Shown: positions 54,246 through 63,902, counted from the first letter of the stretch. The stretch is 64,000 bases of DNA from Parabacteroides sp. An277 (GCF_002159645.1 NZ_NFJB01000010.1:44343-108342); one strand, 5' to 3'. Notes: a model not told the origin generated them from the sequence alone. Translations and numbers: made by a program.

Positions 54246-54503
54246 AAACAGATTGGAAAACCTCACTCAACGCTACGGGAAACCCGCCAACCCATTGGAA
54301 AACGCCCCGTAGCGATGCGGCAGCCCGACCCATTGCTTGGGAGGCTTCCCGCCGCCCTGCGGCAAGCTTTCAAACAGCTTGGAAACCTCCGCGCAGCACT
54401 GCAGGAGACTTTCCAACCACTTGGAAACCGTCCCGCAGGGCTGCAAGAGACTTTCCAACCACTTGGCCGGCTTCCTGCTGCGCTGCGGCTGATTTTCCAA
54501 CCT
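54246..54503. repeat. Palindrome array E, exact 42-bp units
   Basis: TTGG begins at 54253, 54295, 54337, 54379, 54421 and 54463: five steps of exactly 42 bp, although the units differ strongly between first and last. In well-kept units TTTCCAA-N4-TTGGAAA and GCAG-N2-CTGC are the two alternating palindromes. The array fills the gap between the SUI1-like and helicase genes and starts 19 bases before the helicase ATG, so it must lie in that gene's promoter or leader. Confidence 0.88.
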
Positions 54504-54527
54504 GTGTCCCATTTTTCTGTCACCCGG

Positions 54528-54872
54528 TCAGCCGATTTTCACCTGCGTATATCCTTCCTTCCGCAAGATTTCAGACACTTTTTCCCGCCAATCGCCTTGG
54601 ATGATGATTTCACCCTCCTTGGCCGAGCCGCCTACGCCGCACTTTACCTTGAGCATCTTACCCAACGCGGAAAGGTCGTCGGCCGTACCCTGAAAGCCCG
54701 TGACGAGCGTCACCATTTTCCCGCCCCGGTTCCGCTTATCGAGCGAAACCCGGAGACGTTGTTGCGCCTTGGGAAGGGTTTCCACCTCCGGCACTTCGTT
54801 TGTTTCGTATTGAAAGTCCGGGTTCGTCGAATACAGCACACCCAGACGGTTCTTCCAGTCGTTATTTTTCAT
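54528..54872 (-). CDS. SUI1/eIF1-like translation factor (YciH)
   Basis: A 114-residue protein of the SUI1 family: LDKRNRGGKMVTLVTGFQG and LKVKCGVGGSAKEGEIIIQGD are typical, ending GYTQVKIG. Bacterial YciH proteins bind the ribosome and can check start-codon choice. It is 15 bases after the SLC13 gene. Confidence 0.9.
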   Translation of the reverse strand: MKNNDWKNRLGVLYSTNPDFQYETNEVPEVETLPKAQQRLRVSLDKRNRGGKMVTLVTGFQGTADDLSALGKMLKVKCGVGGSAKEGEIIIQGDWREKVSEILRKEGYTQVKIG

Positions 54873-54887
54873 ACATTTCCTGCTTAT

Positions 54888-56747
54888 TTAAAAGGGGAAA
54901 AGCAAAGGCAAGACAAACACCATCACAATTCCCATAATTAGTTGCAAAGGCAAACCCACCTTCACGTAATCCATAAAGGTATACTGACCCGCCGGCATGA
55001 CCAACGCATTCGGCGGCGTGGAAAAGGGCGAAGCGAAACACATGCTGGCACCCACCGTCACGGCAAAGAGGAACGGGACGGGACTCACGCCAATCTGCTC
55101 CGCACTTTGCAAAGCAATCGGGGCCAACAAGACCGCCGTCGCCGTATTGCTGATAAACATCGTCATGAGCGAAGTGGTGAAATAGATACCCGCCATCAAG
55201 GCAAAAGGCCCGAACGCCCCCAACCCGGCCACCAAGGAGTTTGATATATAGGTCGAAGCACCCGTCTTTTCCAACGCCAACGACATCGGGAGCATCGCCG
55301 CAATCAAGACGACGCTCTCCCAGTTAATGGTTTTATAAGCCGCTTCGACATTGCGGAAGCACCCCGTCAACACCATCAACAAAGCGGCGATGATGACGGC
55401 CGTCACCGGTGCAATAGGCACAAAGTCCGTCACCATGAGGAATATCATCAAAAGCATGATAAAGGCAGCGATGGGAGCCTTGTAATCCAGCGTCACCTTC
55501 GCAGCTTCCGTCAACGGCTGCCCCAATACCACCCAATCCGAACCTTCGTTGCTCAGGCGGGCTATGTTCGCCCACGTCCCCTGCACGAGCAACACGTCGT
55601 TGCTATGGACGCGTTCATTTCCCAAATTCTGCAACAAGTATTCTTTCCCCCGACGGATACCGAGCACGTTCACATTGAACTTATCCCGGAACCCGGCTTC
55701 CTTGATGGTACGGTTAATGATATTGGAGGTAGGCATCAAGACGATTTCCGCGATGCCAATGTCATAGAAAGCTAACGTATTGGCCGCCGCGCGCGTTTCT
55801 TCCGTCTCATGCTCGTCGAGCATATCGGCCGCATAATCCGTAGCAAATTGGCGCACCTGCATAAAGTCTCCCGAAAGATAAAGGATATCATCTTCTTCCA
55901 TCACCGTATCAGCCGAAGCCAATTGCTGCGTAATGGTCTTGAGAAAACGGTGCTTGGAGGAATCGCCCCGACGTACTTCGAGGATATTCAACCCATATTT
56001 ACGGCGAATATCCAAATCAAGAATGGTCTTGCCATACAAACCGGAATGCTCTGTCACACGGATACGGAACAGGCTGCTCGACAGGCCATATTCGTTGACC
56101 AATTGCGTCAAGGATTTACTCCTCTTCCGCGCATCTTTTTTCTTTCCCCGGCCGGAAAGGAACCATTTGCTCAAAGGCATCAGCACCACAATACCTACGA
56201 GAACCGACACCAAGCCCACCGGCAAGAATGAGAAAAACGACAACGCGGGATAGCCAGCCGACGTGAGCGCATCCTGAATCACCAAGTTGGGAGGCGTACC
56301 GATAAGCGTCATCATACCGCCCATACTGCTGGCAAACGCCAAAGGCATCAAGAGGCGACTGGAATTCATCCCTGAACTCGCAGCTAGGCTCACTACAATC
56401 GGTAACATCAACGCCACCGTTCCCGTATTGCTCACAAACGCACCAATGGCCGAGGTCACCAATATCACCAAAAGGAAGAGCCGCGATTCGCTATTTCCCG
56501 CAAAACGCAAAATATACGAACTGATCATTTTAGCCAAGCCCGTTTGAAAGATGGCTCCACCCACTACAAACAACCCGACCATCATAATCACGACCGAATT
56601 GGAGAAGCCAGACAACGCTTCTTCGGGTGTCAATATCTGAAAAATAAGCAACGCCGTTAGCGAACAAAGCGCCACGACGTCCGAACGTAATTTGCCATTC
56701 ACAAAGAAGATGGCAGCAAGCACTAATATAACAAGGGTAATCCACAT
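54888..56747 (-). CDS. SLC13-family (DASS/ArsB-like) permease with RCK_C domains
   Basis: A 619-residue transporter with about 11 membrane helices split by two TrkA-C (RCK_C) cytoplasmic domains at about residues 205-290 and 315-400. The repeated NTAT/NTG motifs (FVSNTGTVALMLP and FISNTATAVLLAP) are the substrate loops of SLC13 transporters. Likely sulfate, phosphate or dicarboxylate uptake. The gene comes before the SUI1-like gene. Confidence 0.88.
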   Translation of the reverse strand: MWITLVILVLAAIFFVNGKLRSDVVALCSLTALLIFQILTPEEALSGFSNSVVIMMVGLFVVGGAIFQTGLAKMISSYILRFAGNSESRLFLLVILVTSAIGAFVSNTGTVALMLPIVVSLAASSGMNSSRLLMPLAFASSMGGMMTLIGTPPNLVIQDALTSAGYPALSFFSFLPVGLVSVLVGIVVLMPLSKWFLSGRGKKKDARKRSKSLTQLVNEYGLSSSLFRIRVTEHSGLYGKTILDLDIRRKYGLNILEVRRGDSSKHRFLKTITQQLASADTVMEEDDILYLSGDFMQVRQFATDYAADMLDEHETEETRAAANTLAFYDIGIAEIVLMPTSNIINRTIKEAGFRDKFNVNVLGIRRGKEYLLQNLGNERVHSNDVLLVQGTWANIARLSNEGSDWVVLGQPLTEAAKVTLDYKAPIAAFIMLLMIFLMVTDFVPIAPVTAVIIAALLMVLTGCFRNVEAAYKTINWESVVLIAAMLPMSLALEKTGASTYISNSLVAGLGAFGPFALMAGIYFTTSLMTMFISNTATAVLLAPIALQSAEQIGVSPVPFLFAVTVGASMCFASPFSTPPNALVMPAGQYTFMDYVKVGLPLQLIMGIVMVFVLPLLFPF

Positions 56748-56834
56748 AGGCGTATCATTTCATTTTGTTTGCAAATTTCGGAAAAACACATCACTTTTGC
56801 AAGCAAACACCTATCAAATCCGGCACAAATTCAC

Positions 56835-57314
56835 CTAATTTTGTGTAATCAGCACGGTCGCATACGCCGCGATACCTTCTTCACGACCCGTAAAGCCTAA
56901 TCGCTCGGTAGTGGTAGCCTTAATAGAAATATCCCCCTCGCCTACCTCCAAGACAGACGCCAAAGTTTGTTTCATCGCGGGAATATGCGGATTAAGTTTC
57001 GGACGTTCGGCCGCTATCGTGGCATCGATGTTCCCTAATTCATAACCTGCTCCACGAAGAAGTGCCATCGTCTTCCGAAGCAATATCTTGCTATCAATGT
57101 TTTCGTATTCCTCCGCTGTATCAGGAAAATGATAGCCAATGTCGCGCATATTCGCCGCACCCAACAACGCATCACAAATCGCATGAATCAACACATCCGC
57201 ATCGCTATGCCCCAATAATCCTTCAGTATGAGCGATTTTAATACCACCCAACCAAAGTTCGCGCCCTGCCACAAGGCGATGCACATCATATCCAAAACCT
57301 ACTCGTATCTTCAT
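56835..57314 (-). CDS. ispF: 2-C-methyl-D-erythritol 2,4-cyclodiphosphate synthase
   Basis: A 159-residue enzyme of the MEP isoprenoid pathway starting MKIRVGFGYDVHRL (metal ligands Asp10 and His12). HTEGLLGHSDADVLIHAICDALLGAA and ATTTERLGFTGREEGIA are signatures. A -7 box TATGTTTG at 57345-57352 (minus strand) shows that the start at 57314 is correct, since an ORF start at 57347 would lie within it. It follows porV as in P. gingivalis. Confidence 0.95.
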   Translation of the reverse strand: MKIRVGFGYDVHRLVAGRELWLGGIKIAHTEGLLGHSDADVLIHAICDALLGAANMRDIGYHFPDTAEEYENIDSKILLRKTMALLRGAGYELGNIDATIAAERPKLNPHIPAMKQTLASVLEVGEGDISIKATTTERLGFTGREEGIAAYATVLITQN

Positions 57315-57344
57315 TTGCTTTCCGTTTATAGTTATATTTCCTTG

Positions 57345-57352
57345 CAAACATA
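57345..57352 (-). promoter_or_regulatory. Candidate -7 box for ispF
   Basis: TATGTTTG on the minus strand, 30 bases upstream of the ATG at 57314. A -33 element is not clear. Confidence 0.45.
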
Positions 57353-57399
57353 GTTATATTTCCTCGAAAACATAACGATGAATTTTCCACTTCTTCGGC

Positions 57400-58593
57400 T
57401 TATCTGAACAGGTTCTTGATTCCATCCATGTCGAATGAAAGGGAGAAACGCAATGTCTGATCCAATGGATTGCTCGGAACGGTACTCAACAAATAGGCAG
57501 CATCGAGCTGAAAAACACTCATGCGAAAACCGGCACCAAACGAAAAGTATTGGCGATTACCCATGTTCTGATTTTCATAATAATATCCGCCACGCACAAA
57601 AAATTGTTGATTATAGCTATATTCCAATCCAATAGAAGCCATAATTTCTTGCAATTCTCCTTTGAAACCAAGCGGAGAATCGCCAAACGACTTGAAAATA
57701 CCCGTAATAGGAGACATCGTGTTGTACTCATTCACAGCATCATTATAGGCTTGGTCGTCTTCTTCGGTCGAACCCGTACGTTGCGGTTCGCTCGGTACCA
57801 AGTATTTGCTAATATCGACATAAAGCCCGATTTCATTATAATCGTCGAGCGGGTAAAGGAGACCCGTACCAATAGAGAGTTTCGTTGGAAGGAATTGGTT
57901 CGTCGTCCCCGCATCATAAGATATCTTGGTACCTATGTTAGAAACATTAAAACCAAAACTCCACAACGCCTCGGCATTACCCATGATGATGTATTTCTCC
58001 AAATACCCGGCGATATCGGCCGAGAAAGCATTACCTGGTACCATCTCGTCTTGCGCATCGGCACCTTGGTCCGAACGGATATAGCGCAACGCTACCGCCA
58101 TCGAGAAAGATTCCGAAAGCATACGGCTATAACTTACATCGATAGCCATTTCGTAAGGGTTCACAATGTAACCCACATCATTACCTGTTCCAAATGAACT
58201 TGTCGCCTCGCCCATGGTAAAATAACGGAGTGAAGCACCAATAGCCTGCCGCTCATCGCTTCCCAACTTGAAGAAACCCGAAAGGTTCATCAACGCCACA
58301 TCATTCACCAACTTACGCAACCACGGCGTATACGAAAACCCTACGCCCGCCTTACTATAATTGAATACATATTTAGCAGGATTCCAATATTGCGAATAAA
58401 CATCCGGCAAAGTAGAAACGCCATTATCACCCATACCACCGCCACGTGCATCTGGCGCAATGGAAAGCGAAGGAACTGCCGTGTTGATAGGAGCAAATTC
58501 AATGCCATCCTTGGTCTGCGCCCATGCTGAATTGATAGAAATCCACCCGGCGACAAGCCAAGCAAGTGCCTTTAAACTACGATTCGTTATCAT
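57400..58593 (-). CDS. porV: Type IX secretion outer-membrane protein PorV
   Basis: A 397-residue outer-membrane barrel with a signal peptide ending AWAQ and the conserved PSLSIAPDARGGGMGDNGV start found in PorV/LptO. It acts as a shuttle, carrying cargo from the translocon to PorU. The porU gene is directly upstream, 61 bases away, in the same order as in P. gingivalis. Confidence 0.93.
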   Translation of the reverse strand: MITNRSLKALAWLVAGWISINSAWAQTKDGIEFAPINTAVPSLSIAPDARGGGMGDNGVSTLPDVYSQYWNPAKYVFNYSKAGVGFSYTPWLRKLVNDVALMNLSGFFKLGSDERQAIGASLRYFTMGEATSSFGTGNDVGYIVNPYEMAIDVSYSRMLSESFSMAVALRYIRSDQGADAQDEMVPGNAFSADIAGYLEKYIIMGNAEALWSFGFNVSNIGTKISYDAGTTNQFLPTKLSIGTGLLYPLDDYNEIGLYVDISKYLVPSEPQRTGSTEEDDQAYNDAVNEYNTMSPITGIFKSFGDSPLGFKGELQEIMASIGLEYSYNQQFFVRGGYYYENQNMGNRQYFSFGAGFRMSVFQLDAAYLLSTVPSNPLDQTLRFSLSFDMDGIKNLFR

Positions 58594-58654
58594 CTTTCTT
58601 TTTGTGTATGCTTATTATTTACAAATCATTATTTATAACAGAAGTTTCCGTCTT

Positions 58655-61600
58655 TTATTGTGCGAGGATAATCATTTTCTTCGCGTCGGAAACCGTATTA
58701 GAATTACCCGAGCGAAGCGAAGCACGATAAATATAAATCCCTGGAAGCATCCGCCCGCTTCCATTTCCCATCAAATCCCACGTGACTTGGTAAGACTCGA
58801 ATGCTTCCGAAGCACCATTCTCTTCATGGCTCCAACGCAGACGACCTGCCATATCGAACACCTCGATGCGCACATTCAATTGCGACTCCGGCAAATTGTG
58901 CTCCAAATAGAATGTCACTTGACTACGAGCGGGTGAAGGCGAAGCGTATAAATTGATAAGTTGCGGATCCAAATCTTTAACAGCTTCGAACGTAAAAGTT
59001 CGTGTTGTCGAATTATTTAACACATCCCACACTTTAAATTCTGCCGTATGTATGCCCGGTTCCAGTTCTGGAATGGAGAAAACAACACGACCTGAACCAT
59101 CATCACCTGTCAACTCATAATAATCATTCAATGTATAACTCTGCGCCACTTGCCCATCGATGATGAGCATCATATCATGTCCAATACTACTTCCCGTGAT
59201 GTTGATACCGCTTTGGTCCCAAAGCGAGGCTACAAACAAAGGTGTAAGGTTGACCTTTCCTCCATCTACAAAAGTCGTATCATTCAGGTAAAGGTAGCGG
59301 ATATCCGGACCAGCCGTGTCGTCCGTCCCTGTATCCGATGTCCCGCCCACGCGGAAATCGAGGAACGAACCTTGCGCCTCCACAGAATCTTGCGCAGAGA
59401 AAGCATAAAAGTTCATCTTTCCGAAATCATTAGAATAAGAAATGTCTTTCGGTACAGTAAAAGTAAAGCTGAACTCTCCGGCGCGTACCGAATCATTGCC
59501 CGTATAAAGCGTATTGGGATAATCAGTATATTCAAATTTCTCGCCCGTACCGAAATTATCCAACGTCGTAACCGTCTGCCGGCTATCAAAAATGGTAGAA
59601 CGTAACGTACCGTTGAATTGCGTATCTTTCGTTCCTTCTGGTGTACGGATTTCACCCGAAACAGTCACACGTTCCAGCGCTTGGATGGTCGGAGGGTTCA
59701 GTGTATCGACAGGTTCGCCATTTATCTCCGTTACTGCAATTTCATAATCCGGAAAAGTAAGACGCAATGCCGGGTCTCCAATAAGCATAAACTTCAGTTT
59801 ATTGGAATCTCCACCCAGACTGGTTTTCGCATTCTGGAGGATTTCGCCCAACGTCCGATGTCTTCCGTCGCTATTCCGAGTGAAAAGATTATTGATAATC
59901 GCCCGGTTAATCTCTAAATTCGGACCTGAATAAACCGTACGGGTCGTGGTAAAAAGGGCAATACCTCCGCTTGTCTCATTTAAGAATACCGATTCGCCTG
60001 CCGAGGTTGCCAAGGCATCAAAGCGCGTAAAATCACACGTAGCCGTAATCCAAAGAGGCAAATAAGGATAGGTCGCCTGCTGAATATAAGATTGCGTCAT
60101 GACTGCCTCGTCGCTCCAACTGGTCGTATTTCCATGACCGATGTAATTTAATACCATCAGGCCATTCCGCAATTGTTTCTGGAGATTCGCCTCTATATCT
60201 GGATAAGAAGCATTTCCTCCCGTACGGTCTTTCGTATACGCATCGAAGTATAGCTTATTTACACGGAACTCCGGATGGTTCGTATTGACAATCTCGGCCA
60301 ATTCATCGGCATGTTCCATGTGTTGTTGCGGACCGTCGGACGAACTCAAATCGGCATTACTACCATCGTCGGCCACGAAGGTAACGTTGTTTTTCCAATT
60401 TCCTGGCAAAGTATTTTCCATATACGATATAATCTTGTCGACAGCTGCACGAGCTTCCGCATTAGTCCGGATAGGCAAACGACCGATGCCAATACACAAA
60501 CGACTTCCCGCTATCGACGCACCGCTATTGTCTTCCAAAAATCCGAAGTAATCGTCCGTCGTATAGGAATCAATGGAAATCGAATTTTCCGATTGGTACG
60601 TCAGTAGCATATTGGAAAGCAGAGAGGCGTTTTGCGACCATTCCGTCGTCAAACCTCGATTATCATAACTACCATCGCCAAAGAGAAGGAGATATTTCAA
60701 AGGAACAGCATCCGTGCTACGGTCATAAAGCATCTTCATAAAACGACGATAAGCTGTAGCGTCAGGCGTTCCACTGGAAAACTCATTATAGATAGCTTCC
60801 GGACTGACCACCTCCACACGCAAATCATCTCGTTGCCTATGCGCTTCAGCCAATCGTTCCGCCTGCGTCGTAAAAGCACTCGGCGCAATAATAACCATAT
60901 TAGGTTGCTCGATACCGTGCAGGTCTTGCGCTTCAATTTCCCCCACGATAGTAGGTTCGTTCGTAATTGTATTCTTATTAAAAGCTACAAATTCACGCAA
61001 AGACGCAGAAGAGGAGATAGAGAAAGAGAGCGTCGTACCATCCAACGTCGTACGGACAAGCTTCGGGGCTTGCGTATCCGTAATATCGAACACCACGGTC
61101 GATTCAGAAGCATTTTCCAACTGGAAACGAGAGACGTTGTTCAACGCATCCACACTACGGAAAGCCGTCTCCGCGCCATACAGCCGCAACGCGCGCTTGG
61201 TTTGCAAACGAATATAATCCAAATAAACGTTTTGGTCGCTCGTTCCGCCATACGTCACATCCATATTGACCGTTTCTGGCTTTTCTCCGCTCCATATCAT
61301 CGCTCCCTCGGCAGCCGTAGCTCTCGTATAAGAGGAAGTACTTCCATTATTGGCCGGGACGAGGAGGCGCAACTCCGCGTCGCCTGTAGAAAGTGTCACC
61401 TCGCGGCTAGACGACGTATTGGCGATAAAACGCATCGAAATAACGGCATCGTCATCTGTAACGCCAGGCACTGAGAAAGAAAAGCTTCGCGAATTGGAGA
61501 CTTGGAAGGACTCACCGAAAAGCTGCCGCCCGGATTCATTCACCGCCACAGCTTCTGTCTCCCATACTTGGTAATCGTCGAACGTCGTAATCTGCCGTAC

Positions 61601-62068
61601 CGCACCCTCTACGGATGCCAATTCCTGCATGGAGGAGGGCTCTGTCGCGTCTGTCACGAAATAATAACCCGCCGTCGCGTAAGGATTGTTCTCATGCACA
61701 AACATGTCGCCCCGAATGTCGCCTTCATATTCATAATTCCATTTCACCGGACCTTTGGCATAGAAATAAATCGTCTCGCCATCACGCCAGACCGGTACCT
61801 GGGGCACATCGTCTTGATAACCGGTTGCAGAGAAATCCTCGTCCAGCATCCAGCCTCCATAGCCATGTACCGAAACCTGCGCGATATCTGAAAATCCCAT
61901 TTCCTGAAGCGCCGAAGCCGTCAGCTTATACACGCCGGATTTATCTACGCTGATTTTTACCCAACGCCCCGACGACAAAGCCGAATGCGTTGCATAATCC
62001 TCGCTTGCCGCCCGGCCGACGGCCAGCGACAAAACAACCGCGATTACTATAGCCCATATTCGTTTCAT
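58655..62068 (-). CDS. porU: Type IX secretion sortase/signal peptidase PorU (C25 family)
   Basis: About 1137 residues starting MKRIWAIVIAVVLS (another Met lies three codons upstream). A signal peptide ends RAAS. The gingipain-like C25 domain has the catalytic His645 in NYIGHGNTT and Cys678 in TATCDF. It removes the C-terminal signal of secreted proteins and attaches them to the surface glycolipid. Its own end (about residues 1040-1137) is a type-A-like sorting domain with NLYASPSPARSQVTFYLE. Array F lies upstream of its start. Confidence 0.94.
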   Translation of the reverse strand: MKRIWAIVIAVVLSLAVGRAASEDYATHSALSSGRWVKISVDKSGVYKLTASALQEMGFSDIAQVSVHGYGGWMLDEDFSATGYQDDVPQVPVWRDGETIYFYAKGPVKWNYEYEGDIRGDMFVHENNPYATAGYYFVTDATEPSSMQELASVEGAVRQITTFDDYQVWETEAVAVNESGRQLFGESFQVSNSRSFSFSVPGVTDDDAVISMRFIANTSSSREVTLSTGDAELRLLVPANNGSTSSYTRATAAEGAMIWSGEKPETVNMDVTYGGTSDQNVYLDYIRLQTKRALRLYGAETAFRSVDALNNVSRFQLENASESTVVFDITDTQAPKLVRTTLDGTTLSFSISSSASLREFVAFNKNTITNEPTIVGEIEAQDLHGIEQPNMVIIAPSAFTTQAERLAEAHRQRDDLRVEVVSPEAIYNEFSSGTPDATAYRRFMKMLYDRSTDAVPLKYLLLFGDGSYDNRGLTTEWSQNASLLSNMLLTYQSENSISIDSYTTDDYFGFLEDNSGASIAGSRLCIGIGRLPIRTNAEARAAVDKIISYMENTLPGNWKNNVTFVADDGSNADLSSSDGPQQHMEHADELAEIVNTNHPEFRVNKLYFDAYTKDRTGGNASYPDIEANLQKQLRNGLMVLNYIGHGNTTSWSDEAVMTQSYIQQATYPYLPLWITATCDFTRFDALATSAGESVFLNETSGGIALFTTTRTVYSGPNLEINRAIINNLFTRNSDGRHRTLGEILQNAKTSLGGDSNKLKFMLIGDPALRLTFPDYEIAVTEINGEPVDTLNPPTIQALERVTVSGEIRTPEGTKDTQFNGTLRSTIFDSRQTVTTLDNFGTGEKFEYTDYPNTLYTGNDSVRAGEFSFTFTVPKDISYSNDFGKMNFYAFSAQDSVEAQGSFLDFRVGGTSDTGTDDTAGPDIRYLYLNDTTFVDGGKVNLTPLFVASLWDQSGINITGSSIGHDMMLIIDGQVAQSYTLNDYYELTGDDGSGRVVFSIPELEPGIHTAEFKVWDVLNNSTTRTFTFEAVKDLDPQLINLYASPSPARSQVTFYLEHNLPESQLNVRIEVFDMAGRLRWSHEENGASEAFESYQVTWDLMGNGSGRMLPGIYIYRASLRSGNSNTVSDAKKMIILAQ

Positions 62069-62109
62069 ACCTTGCAATTCAAAATAAAACCTTACCTACC
62101 ATCTTTTCC

Positions 62110-62440
62110 GGCTTTCTCGATGCAGAAACTGCTCCAAACGTCGTTTTGGAACCTTCTCCTGGCGAGAAGCAACTAAAACCCCGTTGGGGAACTTTCTCGA
62201 TGCAAGAAACGCCTCAAACGTCGTTTAGGTACTTTTTTCAGGCGCGAAACGGCTAAAACATCGTTTAGGCACTTGCGCCAGGCGAGAAACAGCCCAAACG
62301 TCGTGTTGGGGCTTTCTCCTGGCGAGAAGCAGCTAAAACATCGTTTAGAAGCGTCCTTCACGTACGACATCACCAAAACATCGTTTTGTATGCTTCTCGA
62401 TGCAAGAAACGTCATAAAGATTGTTTTGGAGATTCTCCGT
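62110..62440. repeat. Palindrome array F, exact 40-bp units, eight copies
   Basis: AAACGTCGTTT or a close variant (one unit reads AAACCCCGTTG) is centred at 62141, 62181, 62221, 62261, 62301, 62341, 62381 and 62421: seven steps of exactly 40 bp. The other half-unit is TTTCT-N7-AGAAA or a GGCGAGAA variant. The array fills the space between the FAH gene and porU. Forty is not a multiple of 3, which argues against a protein repeat. Confidence 0.9.
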
Positions 62441-62504
62441 TTCTTTTTGCTCTAAAATAGCCATTTTTACTGACATTTTGAGCAATTTCAAGGAGCTCGT
62501 TTTC

Positions 62505-63119
62505 CTACCGCACGTGGAAATCCAGCAATTTCCGGTCACCCAAATAACCTTGCAGATGATCGTCAATGTGCACAGGTCCCACGCCCGCCGGCGTCCCGGT
62601 ATAAATCAAGTCGCCAATCTTCAGCGTACAAAAACGACTGACGTAAGCTACAATTTGGTCGACCGAAAAGAGCATCTCCTTCGTATGACCTTCTTGCACC
62701 GTTTTCCCGTTCAAGTCCAAATGGAACGACAAATCGTTTACATGACCCGCCTCCGATAGAGGAATAAACGTCCCAATGACCGCCGAATTGTCGAACGACT
62801 TGCTCAACTCCCACGGGAGCCCTTGGGCACGCAGGCGACGCTGCCAATCGCGCGCCGTGAAATCGATGCCCACCGTCACCTCATGATAATACCGATGAGC
62901 AAAACGTTCAGCAATATTCTTCCCCAAACGATCTACTTTGATTACGAGTTCCGTTTCGTAATGAATTTCAGAAGAAAAATCCGGAATAAAAAACGGCTTT
63001 CCATCTTTCAACAGAGACGAATCGGATTTCATAAAAATCGTAGGCTCTGTTAAATCTAACGTATGATGCAACTCTTTATTGTGAGCCGCATAATTCATTC
63101 CTACTGCTATTATTTTCAT
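62505..63119 (-). CDS. Fumarylacetoacetate-hydrolase-family protein
   Basis: A 204-residue enzyme of the FAH family, small FAHD1-like form. The metal-binding acids are in IHYETELVI and VTVGIDFTARD, and the LIYTGTPAGVGP motif is at the C-terminal side. Relatives act on acylpyruvates or oxaloacetate. The gene is one base after rex, so they form an operon. Confidence 0.87.
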   Translation of the reverse strand: MKIIAVGMNYAAHNKELHHTLDLTEPTIFMKSDSSLLKDGKPFFIPDFSSEIHYETELVIKVDRLGKNIAERFAHRYYHEVTVGIDFTARDWQRRLRAQGLPWELSKSFDNSAVIGTFIPLSEAGHVNDLSFHLDLNGKTVQEGHTKEMLFSVDQIVAYVSRFCTLKIGDLIYTGTPAGVGPVHIDDHLQGYLGDRKLLDFHVR

Positions 63120-63120
63120 T

Positions 63121-63771
63121 TCAATGATTTATGGAATTCAACCGATTAAACATAACCGCTAAATGTGCATAAATGGAAGTATTTTGAATGACAATATGTT
63201 CAGGAACACGGATACGGAAAGGCGTAAAATTCCATAATCCACGGATTCCTCCTGCAACTATTTCATCGGCCACCTCTTGCGCTTTATCCACAGGCACCGT
63301 CAGGATGCCAATGGTCGCGTTCCAGCGTTTCTGTTGAGTCTGAAAATGCCGAATATGGTAGACTGGAATCCCATTTATTTTTTCTCCATCCAAATCCTCA
63401 CGTACGTCAAAACCTGCCACAATATCCAATCCATATTGCCGCAAACCTGTATCTTGCAACAATGCCGCACCCAAACTACCTACCCCAAATATGAAAGCTT
63501 TATGAGGAGACGTAAAACCTAAAAAGTCGTTCAATTCGTCGACCAAGGCATCAATTTCATAACCAACACGTGTTTTTCCCGCCACATTTACAAACGATAA
63601 ATCTTTGGCTATTTGGCTCGCATCCACATTTATCTCTTTTGAAATTTGTGTAGAAGAAACCATCGTCTCGCCTTTTCCTCGCAGCAATTTTACAAAAGCA
63701 AGATACCACGGCAAACGACGTAACGTAGGTTCTGGTACCTTCTGTCCTATTTTACTTGCATCCCGATCCAT
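63121..63771 (-). CDS. rex: Redox-sensing transcriptional repressor Rex
   Basis: A 216-residue repressor that senses the NADH/NAD+ ratio. The N-terminal winged helix (about 1-80) is followed by a Rossmann domain with GVGSLG (96-101) and the GFDV segment. Rex controls fermentation and respiration genes in many bacteria. It is the first gene of an operon with the FAH-family gene and has its own promoter. Confidence 0.93.
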   Translation of the reverse strand: MDRDASKIGQKVPEPTLRRLPWYLAFVKLLRGKGETMVSSTQISKEINVDASQIAKDLSFVNVAGKTRVGYEIDALVDELNDFLGFTSPHKAFIFGVGSLGAALLQDTGLRQYGLDIVAGFDVREDLDGEKINGIPVYHIRHFQTQQKRWNATIGILTVPVDKAQEVADEIVAGGIRGLWNFTPFRIRVPEHIVIQNTSIYAHLAVMFNRLNSINH

Positions 63772-63793
63772 TTCTTAACACATTAGCAAGTCG

Positions 63794-63824
63794 CAAAAAT
63801 ACAACTTTATGAGTATTTACCCAA
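63794..63824 (-). promoter_or_regulatory. rex promoter (TTG-N20-TATTTTTG)
   Basis: On the minus strand TTG (63822-63824) precedes TATTTTTG (63794-63801) by 20 bases, 22 bases before the ATG. Confidence 0.6.
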
Positions 63825-63902
63825 GAAAAATCGAATCATTTCAAACTTCCAAAAGCCGCTATTCTCATCCATCCCGGCAAGCCCTTTCTCTCCCCCCCAA
63901 AA

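Noticed and set aside
53817..54941. 374-codon plus-strand ORF across the helicase 5' end, array E and the SUI1-like gene
   Set aside because: It runs antisense to two well-supported genes and through a repeat, and shows no family character.
57315..57347. Upstream start for ispF
   Set aside because: It overlaps a TATGTTTG -7 box; family proteins begin at MKIRVGFGYDVH.
62173..62415. 80-codon minus-strand ORF in array F
   Set aside because: It is chance open frame in a 40-bp repeat; successive units are read in different frames.
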